The position numbers and the translations under genes are program-made. A DNA stretch of 64,000 nucleotides from Actinomycetota bacterium (lineage in GTDB: Bacteria > Actinomycetota > Geothermincolia > Geothermincolales > RBG-13-55-18), in NCBI GenBank assembly GCA_028697145.1, contig JAQVFR010000002.1:116079-180078 (forward strand), given 5' to 3'. Position 1 is the stretch's first letter; each line of letters opens with the position of its first letter. Below the pieces are notes generated by a model. It was not told the DNA's origin. It made no database searches and saw nothing but the letters and a program-made list of their open reading frames with translations. Positions 8,743-17,571 of this stretch are shown one piece after another.

Positions 8743-10038
8743 ATGAAACCGAAGGAACCGATATTGCAGGTGGCCCTGGACTTCCTCGACCTCGAGCGCG
8801 CCATCCAGGTCGCGGAGGAGGCGGTGGCCGGCGGCGTCGACTGGATCGAGGCCGGCACCCCTCTGATCAAGAGCGAAGGCCTCAACGCCGTCAGGGAGCT
8901 GCGGCGGCGCTTTCCAGACCGCGTCATCGTCGCGGACATGAAGACCATGGACGCGGGTAGGGCCGAGGTGGAGGCGGCGGCCAAGGCGGGCGCCAACATC
9001 ATCGACGTGCTGGGGGCCGCCTCCGACGCCACGGTGAAGGAGTGCGTGGAGGCGGCGGACAACTACGGCGCGGAGATCGTCGTGGACCTCATCGAGGTCG
9101 GTGACCCCGTCGACCGGGCACGCGCCGCGGAGGCGGCGGGGGCGGACTATATCGCCGTGCACACGGCCATCGACGTGCAGATGCGCGGCGGAGACCCCTT
9201 CGAGAGGCTCAAGGTGGTGGCGAACGCCGTGGACATCCCCATCGCAGTGGCCGGGGGGATCAACTCGGAGACGGCGGCGAAGGCGGTGGAGAACGGCGCG
9301 GACATCGTCATCGTCGGCGGCGCCATCATCAAGAGCAAGGACGCCCGCAGGGCGGCCGAGGAGATCAAACGGGCCATGCTCACCGGAGAGGCGCTGAGAA
9401 CGGAGCTCTACAAGAGGGTGGACCTGGGCAGCGTCAGGGAGATACTTTTGCGCGTGTCCACCCCCAACATATCCGATGCCATGCACCGCTCCGGCGAGAT
9501 GGAGGGCATACTGCCCATCAGCCCCGGGATGAAGATGGCGGGTCCCGCTCTCACCGTGCGCTCCTACCCCGGGGACTGGGCCAAGCCGGTGGAGGCCATC
9601 GACCTGGCGGAGGAGGGCGACGTCATCGTCATCGAGGCGGGCGGCATGGCCCCGGCTCTATGGGGCGAGCTGGCGACCCACAGCGCGATACAGAAGAAGG
9701 TTGCGGGGGTGGTCATAGACGGGGCCATCCGCGACACCGTGGATATCCGCGCGCTCGGCTTCCCCGCATTCTCCCGCATCATCACCCCCACCGCCGGAGA
9801 GCCCAAGGGCTTCGGCGAGATAAACGTCCCCGTCAAGGCGGGAGGAAAACGCATCTTTCCGGGCGACTGGCTGGTGGGAGACGACGACGGGGTGGTGGTG
9901 ATACCCAGGGACAAGGTGGTGGAGATAGCCAACCGCGCCATGGACGTGCTGGAGAAGGAGAACCGCCTGCGTGGGGAAATAGATGCCGGGTCCACCCTCT
10001 CCCAGGTCGCCTACCTGGAAAAGTGGGAGAAGAAGTAA
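8743..10038 (+). CDS. Fusion of 3-hexulose-6-phosphate synthase and RraA-like domain
   Basis: A 431 aa two-domain protein. Residues about 1-215 are an OMP-decarboxylase-superfamily barrel with the HPS motif VADMKTMD, which in Archaea makes or splits hexulose-6-phosphate to supply ribulose-5-phosphate. Residues about 220-431 are an RraA-like domain (STPNISDAM, GGMAPALWGE, GVVIDGAIRD), a family of aldolases and hydroxyacid decarboxylases that was named for RNase E inhibition. No 6-phospho-3-hexuloisomerase gene is seen in the window. The ATG follows a -10 box by six bases and lacks a ribosome binding site. Domain assignment is firm; the physiological reaction is inferred. Confidence 0.9.
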   Translation: MKPKEPILQVALDFLDLERAIQVAEEAVAGGVDWIEAGTPLIKSEGLNAVRELRRRFPDRVIVADMKTMDAGRAEVEAAAKAGANIIDVLGAASDATVKECVEAADNYGAEIVVDLIEVGDPVDRARAAEAAGADYIAVHTAIDVQMRGGDPFERLKVVANAVDIPIAVAGGINSETAAKAVENGADIVIVGGAIIKSKDARRAAEEIKRAMLTGEALRTELYKRVDLGSVREILLRVSTPNISDAMHRSGEMEGILPISPGMKMAGPALTVRSYPGDWAKPVEAIDLAEEGDVIVIEAGGMAPALWGELATHSAIQKKVAGVVIDGAIRDTVDIRALGFPAFSRIITPTAGEPKGFGEINVPVKAGGKRIFPGDWLVGDDDGVVVIPRDKVVEIANRAMDVLEKENRLRGEIDAGSTLSQVAYLEKWEKK

Positions 10039-10051
10039 CCGGCCGGTCCCT

Positions 10052-10882
10052 CTATTCCCTGCGGCGACGCCACTTGCTCAGCCACTGCCGCTTGGCGGCC
10101 TCCGCGGAACCATCCTCGTCGACCACCTCTCGATCCTTCTCCCCGCTCGCCTCCGGCTGAACCGCGGCGGGCTGCTCCTCGGTGAGCATGGCGGCACCCT
10201 GGAAGTTGGGAACCTCCCACAGCAGGGCGGTCATGGGCCCCTCGGCCCCCTTGCGTTCCGCGATGGCCGAGAGCAGCAGGGAGGCCTTGGAGTGGTCGGG
10301 CGCGCGGCGCAGGATCAGGGTCACGTCTCTCTCTCCGATGACCTTGGCGACCACGGGATCGCACAACACAGCTATATCCCCCGGCTGGATAAGCGCTTCC
10401 TGCACCTCCACGGTATCGCCGGAAGCGGTGCCGAGCAGGGCTTCTCCTCCTCCTCCCGCGCGGAAGACCGAGCGCGCCTCCCCGTCATGAAAGATGAACA
10501 AGCCCCCGCCGCCGCTGCGGGCGGCGAAGACCGACTGGGGATTGGCGACAACCACCGCGAGGTCCAACCCGATGTCCCGGCCCGCCCACTTCTCCGAGAT
10601 ATGGCCGTGTATGTGCCGGAAGGTACGCCTGAGCAATCGCTCGTAATCGGCCACCTCCAGCTCCCTGCCCTTACTCTTGAAGAACCCGTGCAGCAGCGCC
10701 ATGGCATAGCGCCTCATCTCCGTCTCCTCCAGGCCGGGCAGCTCGGAGCAGACCCCAGCGGCGAACACCATGCCGGATGGGGCTCCACCCTCCGCCATCT
10801 CCAGGGCGAAGTAAGGGGCGTCGGGTGGAGAGTTCCTCTCCCCGGTATAGGCGATGCCGGTGTTGGATCCTCCCTCTTTTAT
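10052..10882 (-). CDS. PP2C-like protein of unknown function (probable non-canonical start)
   Basis: About 276 aa. The N-terminus with SNTGIAYTGERN, the middle segment DIGLDLAVVVAN and FIFHDGEARSVF, and IQPGDIAVLCDP resemble the strands of PP2C-type phosphatases, but the canonical metal aspartates are not all evident. An ATG at 10798 exists, but the same frame continues upstream with well-behaved coding sequence to an ATA codon at 10882-10880 that overlaps the lysA stop (ATAA). GGAGGTG lies 7 bases before this ATA, and no ATG, GTG or TTG is available in the extension. The C-terminus is basic (WLSKWRRRRE). It is co-directional with lysA. Function not recognised. Confidence 0.6.
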   Translation of the reverse strand: MKEGGSNTGIAYTGERNSPPDAPYFALEMAEGGAPSGMVFAAGVCSELPGLEETEMRRYAMALLHGFFKSKGRELEVADYERLLRRTFRHIHGHISEKWAGRDIGLDLAVVVANPQSVFAARSGGGGLFIFHDGEARSVFRAGGGGEALLGTASGDTVEVQEALIQPGDIAVLCDPVVAKVIGERDVTLILRRAPDHSKASLLLSAIAERKGAEGPMTALLWEVPNFQGAAMLTEEQPAAVQPEASGEKDREVVDEDGSAEAAKRQWLSKWRRRRE

Positions 10883-12189
10883 GCCGTTCCACCTCCCGTG
10901 ATATCCGGTTGCAGCACAGAGGCGGCGTCTTCTCCGGCCGGCTCGACCCAGACACGTTCCCCGCGCACCAGGTCCTCGTAGTCCTCCCTCTCTCTCACCA
11001 CGACGAAGCTGCCGCCGTCCACCATGACCTCCGCGGCGCGGCGGCGCGAATTATAGTTCGAGGACATGGCGAAGGAGTAGGCGCCCGCGCTCATCACCGC
11101 GAGCAACTCGCCCGGCTCGGCGCGCGACAGCGCCCGGTCCCTGGCGAGGAAATCGCCGGATTCGCACACCGGACCCACCACGTCGACGATCTCCTCCTCC
11201 CGCTCCGCTTTCACGGCAGGCACTATCTCATGGTAGGACCCGTAGAGGCTGGGGCGGATGAGGTCGTTCATCGCCGCGTCCACTACCAGGAAACCCTTTT
11301 CACCGGTGTGTTTGCGGTAGAGCACCCTGGTCGCCAGGATGCCCGCGTTGCCCACTATCATGCGCCCGATCTCCAGGATGACCGTGCATCCCGACTCCCC
11401 GAGCACCGGCTTGAGGGCTTGCGCGTAATCGCGGGGGTAAGGCACCTCCTCCTGCCGGTAGGGTATCCCGAAACCTCCCCCGATGTTGATAAAGCGGATG
11501 GCGGTGCCGTTCGCCTGCAGCCTTTTCACCAGTTCGCCGACGATTGCGATGCTCTCACGGAACGGCTCTACGCTGGTTATCTGAGAACCGATATGCTGGT
11601 GGACTCCCACCACCTCCACGTTGGGCAGCAATGCCGCATGCCCGTAGACGGACAGCGCCTCTTCGATGTCTATGCCGAACTTCGCCTCCCTGAGGCCCGT
11701 GGCGATGTAGGGGTGGGCGCCCGCGTCCACGTCGGGGTTCACGCGCAGCGCGATCCGCGCTTTCACCCCCAGCTCCCCCGCGACGCGGTCGATGACGTAC
11801 AGCTCGGTCTCTGATTCCACGTTGAACATGAGGATGCGCGAGCGCAGCGCGTATTCGATCTCCTCAGCGGTCTTGCCGATGCCGGCATAGACGACCTTGT
11901 CCGCCGCCATCCCGACCCTCAAGGCCCGGAACAGCTCGCCGCCCGAGACGATATCCGCGCCGGCCCCCTCGGCGGCGAGGGTGGAGAGGACCGCCAGGTT
12001 TGAATTGGCCTTGACCGAATAGCAGATGAGGTGGGGCAGGCCCGAGAAGGCCTCGTCCAGCTTGCGGTAGTGGTCGCGCAGGGTGCGCCGGCTGTAGATG
12101 TACACGGGCGTGCCAACCTCTTCGGCGATGCGCCGCAGGGGCACGTCCTCGCAATGAAGCTCTCCGTCAAGGAACTTGAACTCGTGCAT
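10879..12189 (-). CDS. lysA: Diaminopimelate decarboxylase
   Basis: The PLP enzyme of the last step of lysine synthesis (meso-diaminopimelate to lysine). The 436 aa protein has the alanine-racemase-fold barrel with PLP lysine K60 in CYSVKAN, the GGGFGIPY phosphate-binding loop and the C-terminal CESGDFLARDR motif containing the catalytic cysteine. It lies 19 bases after yjbQ and overlaps the following PP2C-like frame, so the three probably form one operon. Confidence 0.96.
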   Translation of the reverse strand: MHEFKFLDGELHCEDVPLRRIAEEVGTPVYIYSRRTLRDHYRKLDEAFSGLPHLICYSVKANSNLAVLSTLAAEGAGADIVSGGELFRALRVGMAADKVVYAGIGKTAEEIEYALRSRILMFNVESETELYVIDRVAGELGVKARIALRVNPDVDAGAHPYIATGLREAKFGIDIEEALSVYGHAALLPNVEVVGVHQHIGSQITSVEPFRESIAIVGELVKRLQANGTAIRFINIGGGFGIPYRQEEVPYPRDYAQALKPVLGESGCTVILEIGRMIVGNAGILATRVLYRKHTGEKGFLVVDAAMNDLIRPSLYGSYHEIVPAVKAEREEEIVDVVGPVCESGDFLARDRALSRAEPGELLAVMSAGAYSFAMSSNYNSRRRAAEVMVDGGSFVVVREREDYEDLVRGERVWVEPAGEDAASVLQPDITGGGTA

Positions 12190-12208
12190 GTTATCCCGAC
12201 ACCGATCC

Positions 12209-12628
12209 TTATTCCCCGATAAAGGTTAACACCAGCGTGCGTTCCCTGGGGACCTCGTCGAAATCGACGAACACCACCTGTTGCCACGTCCCCAGCTGCA
12301 GCTTCCCGGACTGGAAAGGCACGGTCAGCGAGGGGCCGAGCAGGCCGGCCCGCACGTGGGAATGACCGTTGCTGTCAACACCGCGACGGTTATGATAATA
12401 GTCGCGCTCAACGGGGGCGATGAAGTCGAATAGTTCCTGGAAATCACGGCATACACCCGGTTCGTGCTCGAGGGTCGTGATCGCCCCGGTGGCGCCGGGT
12501 ACGAACACGTTTACGATCCCGTCCTCGAGAGCGGTCTTGCGCAACAACCCCCCGATCTCCCCGGTGATCTCCACGATGTGGGCATCGCCACCGGTCTTGA
12601 ACTCAAGCTTTTCCTTGATAACCGCCAT
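12209..12628 (-). CDS. yjbQ: YjbQ/UPF0047 family protein
   Basis: A 139 aa single-domain protein of the widespread YjbQ (UPF0047) family. Members have weak thiamine-phosphate synthase activity in vitro and no settled role. Family hallmarks seen are the FVPGATGAITTLEHEPG segment, the DYYHNRRG histidine, GHSHVRAGLLG and the terminal GTWQQVVFVDFD. I start it at MAVIKEK because GGAAAGGA lies 8 bases upstream. A TATAAT lies about 35 bases before the start, making it the likely first gene of the yjbQ-lysA operon. Confidence 0.9.
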   Translation of the reverse strand: MAVIKEKLEFKTGGDAHIVEITGEIGGLLRKTALEDGIVNVFVPGATGAITTLEHEPGVCRDFQELFDFIAPVERDYYHNRRGVDSNGHSHVRAGLLGPSLTVPFQSGKLQLGTWQQVVFVDFDEVPRERTLVLTFIGE

Positions 12629-12884
12629 CGCTGCATTCCTTTCCATATTCATTATAGTCATAAATAGAACCAGGCCTTAAGTCTTTATCATCCATGCCGT
12701 CTTGTAAACATCCGGGCAAGGCCATTTGACCGCGGCGGCCAAGGATCTCTCGCGCAGCGGCGGCGTTAAAGCGGCATGCGCGGCAGACCCGCACCGCCGC
12801 ATCGCAGCAGCGCGATCCTTTGCTCTTTTGCCGCTCTGCCCGCATAATGCTCTTAGGGCTGCATGGGGAGGAGGAGGAGGAGGA

Positions 12885-13568
12885 TTGAAGCCGTTCAAGG
12901 TAACGGAGGGTGTTTTCCAGGTAGGCGGCCCGGACATGACGGCGCCCGAGGACTGCTGTTTCTTCCTGGTGGACATGGGGCGTCCGATACTCATCGACAC
13001 CGGCGCGGGCGGCGACAGGCGCAGGTTCCTGAACAACATCGAGGACCTCGGGTACTCGCCCAGGGACATAAAGCTCGTGGTCTTGACCCACTGCCACATC
13101 GACCACGTGGGCGGCGCCGTTTTCCTGGCCGATAAATACAAGATCCCCCTGGCCATCCACGAGCTCGACGCGCCGCCGGTGGAGGAGGGGGACACGCGGC
13201 GAACCGCCGCGAACTGGTACGGGATGACGCTCCCGCCGACCAGGGTCAAGAACCACCTGCGGGGAGAACGGGGGGTCATCGAGGGCGGCGCTTCCCCCTT
13301 GAGGTGGATGCATACGCCGGGACATACTCCTGGGTCCATCTCCCTCTACCTGGACAACGGCATGTACAGGGTGCTCTTCGGGCAGGACATACACGGGCCC
13401 TTTTACGCTTCCTTCGGCTCGGACCTGGATGACTGGGGCGCATCCATGCGCGCCCTGCTCGACCTGGAGGCGGATATCCTCTGCGAGGGCCATTTCGGCA
13501 TCATCCGCCCCACCTCGGAGGTAAGGTCGTACATAGAGGGTTACCTGCGCAACTACGGAAAGCTCTGA
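12885..13568 (+). CDS. Metallo-beta-lactamase fold hydrolase
   Basis: A 227 aa MBL-fold enzyme with the metal motif HCHIDH (H69, H71, D73, H74), GHTPGS, FGQDIHGP and a late histidine in CEGHFG. It resembles glyoxalase II-like or quorum-lactonase-like hydrolases; the substrate is unknown. The start is TTG at 12885, preceded by an unusually long purine ribosome-binding stretch of GGAGGA repeats. An upstream ATG at 12726 would add a 53-residue extension with no domain character, so I rejected it. The 255 bases between yjbQ and this start hold no recognisable gene. Confidence 0.88.
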   Translation: MKPFKVTEGVFQVGGPDMTAPEDCCFFLVDMGRPILIDTGAGGDRRRFLNNIEDLGYSPRDIKLVVLTHCHIDHVGGAVFLADKYKIPLAIHELDAPPVEEGDTRRTAANWYGMTLPPTRVKNHLRGERGVIEGGASPLRWMHTPGHTPGSISLYLDNGMYRVLFGQDIHGPFYASFGSDLDDWGASMRALLDLEADILCEGHFGIIRPTSEVRSYIEGYLRNYGKL

Positions 13569-13659
13569 ACGGCACCCTCACCGCTACCACACCATATGCT
13601 GCTGCCCCGCGGAAGTGTATTCTATATATTGGGGCTTGTGGTAAATCACAGCGTGGACT

Positions 13660-13693
13660 AATATATCGAATAGATATATCGGATTGATATATC
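13660..13693. repeat. Three TATATC boxes at exact 13-base spacing (candidate operator)
   Basis: TATATC occurs at 13662-13667, 13675-13680 and 13688-13693, each inside a larger (A/G)ATATATCG unit. The exact 13-base period and the position 60 to 95 bases before the padR start suggest an operator or promoter-overlapping array, probably for PadR itself. Confidence 0.5.
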
Positions 13694-13755
13694 GGGGCGA
13701 TACTTTCGTATCGGCCCACGCGACAGATTATATGCACGCACCGGGAGGATGTAAA

Positions 13756-14382
13756 GTGCTGGAACTGGCCATTCTGGGAGCGCTCAAGGAGAAGCCGATG
13801 TACGGCTACGAGCTGAAGAAGCGCTTGTCCTATCTGCTGGGGCACCTGTGGAAGATAAGCTACGGCTCCCTCTACCCGGCCTTGAAAAGGCTCGAGGCGA
13901 AGAACGCGGTCGAGCGCGCGTACACGGTCAAAGCCAAGACCCGCAACCGCTACGTTTACCGCATCACCCCCGAGGGGGAGGAGACCTTCCAGAGGCTGCT
14001 CGTGGACACGCGCAAGAAGTCCGAGATAACCGATGCCGACAAGTTCAGCATCAGGCTGGCCTTTTTCCAGTACATGGAGCCGGAGATGCGGCTGTGGCTG
14101 CTGGAGAGGAGGAGGAATTACCTCGAGGAGAAGCTGACGGAGATGAGCGGTACCGGAAAGGGCCGCGACAAGGAATCCGACAGCTATCGCCAGGGCCTCT
14201 ACCGCCACCGGCAGGAGCTGCTCACGAGCGACATTGTCTGGTTGCAGGAGATGATAGACCAGGAGAAGCAGCATATACAGAACCGCAAGGAGAGCGCTGA
14301 GGCCGTGATGGAGGACAGGGGGGGTGAGAAGCTGGTCATAGACGATAGTTCAATCAAGAACGTGACGCCTATGCAGGCTTAG
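13756..14382 (+). CDS. PadR family transcriptional regulator
   Basis: 208 aa with an N-terminal PadR winged-helix domain ([32 protein letters not shown]) and a C-terminal helical dimerisation part of the Vir/PadR-C type. The start is GTG at 13756, with GGGAGG 7 bases upstream; the ATG further upstream falls in the repeat-rich leader. It ends 59 bases before ino1 in the same direction, so control of ino1, autoregulation, or both is likely. The ligand is unknown. Confidence 0.9.
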   Translation: MLELAILGALKEKPMYGYELKKRLSYLLGHLWKISYGSLYPALKRLEAKNAVERAYTVKAKTRNRYVYRITPEGEETFQRLLVDTRKKSEITDADKFSIRLAFFQYMEPEMRLWLLERRRNYLEEKLTEMSGTGKGRDKESDSYRQGLYRHRQELLTSDIVWLQEMIDQEKQHIQNRKESAEAVMEDRGGEKLVIDDSSIKNVTPMQA

Positions 14383-14441
14383 TCGATACGAACGTGATCC
14401 CGCTTCGTGGGGGATTTATGGGGGTTACAGGAGGTTTTTCG

Positions 14442-15626
14442 ATGGATGACATAAGAGTGGCCGTTGTGGGTTTGGGCAACTGCGCTTCCTCGCTCGTCCA
14501 GGGCATCGAGTACTACCGGGACGCAAAGGACGGCGATCTGATACCCGGGCTGATGCACGTAAGTGTGGGCCCTTATCACATCAGGAACGTCGATGTCGTA
14601 TGCGCCTTCGACGTGGATGCCGACAAGGTCGGCAAGGACATAAGCGAGGCCATAAACTGCGGCAAGAACAACACCATCAAGATATGCGACGTCCCCTACC
14701 TCAACGCGCCCGTGTTCAGAGGCCATACCCTGGACGGGATGGGCAAGTACTACCGCATGACCATCGAGGAGGACGGCTCGCAACCCGTGAACGTGGCGGA
14801 GGTCCTCTCGAGGTATGACGTGGACGTGCTCGTCAATTACCTCCCCGTCGGCAGCGAGAACGCCGCCCACTTCTACGTGGAGGAGGCGCTGAAGGCCGGC
14901 TGCGGCGTGGTAAACTGCATCCCCGTGTTCGTGGCCAAGGAGGAGATGTGGCAGGGCAAGTTCCGCAAACACGGCCTGCCCATCATCGGCGACGACATCA
15001 AGTCGCAGGTGGGAGCGACCATCCTGCACCGCGTCCTGGCCAAGCTGTTCAACGACCGCGGCGTGCTCCTCGACCGCACCTCGCAACTGAACATCGGTGG
15101 CAACATGGACTTCATGAACATGCTCGAGCGCGAGCGCCTGGAGTCGAAGAAGATCTCCAAGACCGATGCCGTCGTCTCCCAGCTCTGCCACAACATCGAC
15201 AAGGACGACGTGCACATCGGGCCCAGCGACTACGTGGCCTGGCTGAACGACCGCAAGTGGGCCTATATCCGCCTCGAGGGAAGGGAGTTCGGCGACGTTC
15301 CCATGTCCGTCGAGTTCAAGCTGGAGGTCTGGGATTCTCCCAACTCCGCCGGCATCGTCATCGACGCCATCCGCTGCTGCAAACTGGCCATGGACCGCGG
15401 CATGTCCGGGGCGCTGCTCGGGCCATCGGCGTATTTCATGAAATCGCCGCCGGTGCAGTACTCCGATGACATGGCCAAACAGATGGTGGAGGATTTCATC
15501 ACCTCCCAGCCATCGGGGCTTCTCACCACGGCGGATTTCGGAAACGGCAAGGACCTCGAGAGCTCGGAGAAGCTCGCGCAGTTCCCGCCGCAGCAGCCCC
15601 CGGGATTGAAGGAATCCAGCGTCTGA
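14442..15626 (+). CDS. ino1: myo-Inositol-1-phosphate synthase
   Basis: NAD-dependent cyclisation of glucose-6-phosphate to inositol-1-phosphate, the entry to inositol lipids and thiols in Actinobacteria and Archaea. The 394 aa protein shows the Rossmann GLGNCASSL motif, [10 protein letters not shown], the [11 protein letters not shown] active-site loop and [12 protein letters not shown], and SPSDYV-like [14 protein letters not shown] near the C-terminus. Its length suits the prokaryotic form. The start at 14442 has AGGAGG upstream; an in-frame ATG at 14418 has none. Confidence 0.96.
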   Translation: MDDIRVAVVGLGNCASSLVQGIEYYRDAKDGDLIPGLMHVSVGPYHIRNVDVVCAFDVDADKVGKDISEAINCGKNNTIKICDVPYLNAPVFRGHTLDGMGKYYRMTIEEDGSQPVNVAEVLSRYDVDVLVNYLPVGSENAAHFYVEEALKAGCGVVNCIPVFVAKEEMWQGKFRKHGLPIIGDDIKSQVGATILHRVLAKLFNDRGVLLDRTSQLNIGGNMDFMNMLERERLESKKISKTDAVVSQLCHNIDKDDVHIGPSDYVAWLNDRKWAYIRLEGREFGDVPMSVEFKLEVWDSPNSAGIVIDAIRCCKLAMDRGMSGALLGPSAYFMKSPPVQYSDDMAKQMVEDFITSQPSGLLTTADFGNGKDLESSEKLAQFPPQQPPGLKESSV

Positions 15627-15752
15627 AAGCTCGCCTGCCGCGCGCATTCAGGGCCGGGGAAGATCCCCGGCCGGCGGCTTGATTTAAGGGCGGGTTGTGT
15701 TATATTGACAGAATCATACGTTTATCGCTCTCTTTGTTCAGGAGACAAGCCT

Positions 15753-16049
15753 GTGGACTCAGGGCTCACATCATCCGCCGTCTCGGAGTTGACCGACCGC
15801 CCCGTCGACGTTAAATGCTATTCCGGCTTCAAAGCCAACGAGAGGCCCCTTAGCTTCACCTTCTGCGAGCGCGAGTTCTCTGTGATGGACATAGAGGGAA
15901 GCTGGTTCGAGCAGGACGCGGCGGGGCGTGAAAGAAGGGTATGTTTCCGGGTGCGCGCCGACGACGGCAACCTCTACCTCCTCAGCTGCGGCGAGGGCTC
16001 GGACGACTGGCTGCTACGCCGTGTCTGGATGCTGGGGAACTCGAGCTAG
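15753..16049 (+). CDS. Small actinobacterial-type protein of unknown function
   Basis: A 98 aa soluble protein. The central part FTFCEREFSVMDIEGSWFE followed by a beta-rich RVRADDGNLYLLSCG and a C-terminal WLLRRVWML resembles short DUF6504-like actinobacterial proteins, but I am not sure of the family. The GTG start has AGGAG 8 bases upstream; an upstream TTG at 15705 is less well supported. It is convergent with the thioesterase gene. Confidence 0.6.
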   Translation: MDSGLTSSAVSELTDRPVDVKCYSGFKANERPLSFTFCEREFSVMDIEGSWFEQDAAGRERRVCFRVRADDGNLYLLSCGEGSDDWLLRRVWMLGNSS

Positions 16050-16081
16050 CGTCTCCCCCGTGGCCGCGAAGACCGCGGGTT

Positions 16082-16531
16082 TCAGATATCTCGCTTCCCG
16101 GCGCCCTTCGCGGTTTTCTCCCTTATGAGGAAAGTCGCCATGGCCTTGGCGAGCAATCTGCCGCCGGCGTCTAAGACGCTCGTCTCCCCTACCGCCACCA
16201 ACCTGCCCCGCTGGATTATCCTCGCCTCGCAGAATATATCTCCCGCGCGCACGGGAGATATGTAGTTTATCTTCATCTCCACCGTGGCGATGGCCTCCCT
16301 CTCCGTGTCTACAAGGGTCGCCAGCGCGGCGGCGGCGGAGGCGTCGGCGATGGAGGCGAGCACCCCGCCGTGCACCACGCCACCGGCGTTGAAAAAACGG
16401 GGCTCCACGCTCATGGCGAAACGAGACGTTCCCTCCCCCAGCTCCTCGAGGCGCATGCCGAGGAGGGCGTAATAGGTCGACGGATCGGAGCGGGACTGCA
16501 TGATCTCCCGGTAACGGTCGTCGTCCGTCAT
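16082..16531 (-). CDS. PaaI-type hotdog-fold thioesterase
   Basis: A 149 aa acyl-CoA thioesterase-like protein. The hallmark segment NAGGVVHGGVLASIADA, which carries the catalytic Asp/Asn region and the HGG turn, is intact, followed by NYISPVRAGD. Cytosolic hydrolysis of aryl- or acyl-CoA is typical of the family. The start at 16531 lies 17 bases after the epimerase stop; an earlier ATG at 16573 would overlap that gene and lacks a ribosome binding site. Confidence 0.88.
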   Translation of the reverse strand: MTDDDRYREIMQSRSDPSTYYALLGMRLEELGEGTSRFAMSVEPRFFNAGGVVHGGVLASIADASAAAALATLVDTEREAIATVEMKINYISPVRAGDIFCEARIIQRGRLVAVGETSVLDAGGRLLAKAMATFLIREKTAKGAGKRDI

Positions 16532-16548
16532 GCCGCTTTTATCCGCCT

Positions 16549-17481
16549 CTAGGCTGGAGCCTTCTGAAACCACTCCACGACCCTCCTCAGGCCATCTTCG
16601 AGTTCGACCTCGGGCTCCCAGCCCAGGAGGGCCCTGGCTTTTTCCAGCCTTGGCCGGCGCTTCCGGGGGTCGTCCTCCGGGAGGGGTTGATAAGTGATGC
16701 TGGAGCCGGAGCCGGTAATCTCCTTTACCCTGTCCGCAAGCTCGAGGACGGTCATCTCTTCGTCGTTGCCCATGTTGATGACCTCACCCACGGCCGCGTC
16801 CGTGTGCAGGGCCCGGTACATGCCCTCGACCAAGTCGTCGACGTAACAGAAGCTGCGCGTCTGCGTACCGTCTCCGTAAACCGTAATCGGCTGACCGGCG
16901 ATGGCCTGGAGGATGAAGTTGGGCACGACCCTCCCGTCCTCGCGGCGCATGCGCGGACCGAAGGTGTTGAAGATGCGCAGGATGACCGCATGCAGGCCGT
17001 AGATGCGCTGGTATGACGAGGTCAGGGCCTCGGCGAACCGTTTTGCCTCGTCGTAGCAGGCGCGGGGGCCGATGGGATTGACGTTGCCGTTATATTCCTC
17101 CTCCTGGGGCGATTCAAGGGGGTCGCCGTAGACCTCCGAGGTCGACGCGAGCAGGAAACGGGCCTTGTTCTTGCGGGCCACCTCCAGGGCATGATAGGTG
17201 CCCAGGGAGTTGACCATCATGGTCTCCACCGCCAGGCGGCCGTAGTCAACGGGGCTCGCGGGGCTGGCCAGGTGTGCAACCCTGTCCACCTCCAGGGTAA
17301 TAGGCAAGGCAGCGTCGGCGAGCACAAACCTGAACCTGGGATTGCCCTGGAGCTGCGCGATGTTGCTCAGCTCTCCCGTACAGAGGTTGTCCAGGCAGAC
17401 AACATCGTGCCCCTCCGACACCAGGCGGTCGCAGAGATGGGAGCCGATGAAGCCCGCCCCTCCGGTCACCAGGACCTTCAC
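16549..17481 (-). CDS. NAD-dependent sugar epimerase/dehydratase (UDP-glucuronate decarboxylase-like)
   Basis: A 310 aa extended short-chain dehydrogenase. It shows [12 protein letters not shown] at the N-terminus, TSEVYGD, the catalytic CYDEAKR (YxxxK) and [10 protein letters not shown], which together look most like UDP-xylose synthase (UDP-glucuronate decarboxylase). Substrate specificity is an inference. The start is GTG at 17481 with AAGGAGG 10 bases upstream. The thioesterase gene follows closely on the same strand. Confidence 0.9.
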   Translation of the reverse strand: MKVLVTGGAGFIGSHLCDRLVSEGHDVVCLDNLCTGELSNIAQLQGNPRFRFVLADAALPITLEVDRVAHLASPASPVDYGRLAVETMMVNSLGTYHALEVARKNKARFLLASTSEVYGDPLESPQEEEYNGNVNPIGPRACYDEAKRFAEALTSSYQRIYGLHAVILRIFNTFGPRMRREDGRVVPNFILQAIAGQPITVYGDGTQTRSFCYVDDLVEGMYRALHTDAAVGEVINMGNDEEMTVLELADRVKEITGSGSSITYQPLPEDDPRKRRPRLEKARALLGWEPEVELEDGLRRVVEWFQKAPA

Positions 17482-17571
17482 TTGAATGCTGCCTCCTTCT
17501 TCGCTTGCCGGATTTTCAATTATATCAACACTGCATAAGCGTGAAAACGGCGGCGCGATCTCGGTAACGTA

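Noticed and set aside
12864..12884. GGA microsatellite
   Set aside because: It serves as an extended ribosome binding site just before the TTG start of the MBL-fold gene.
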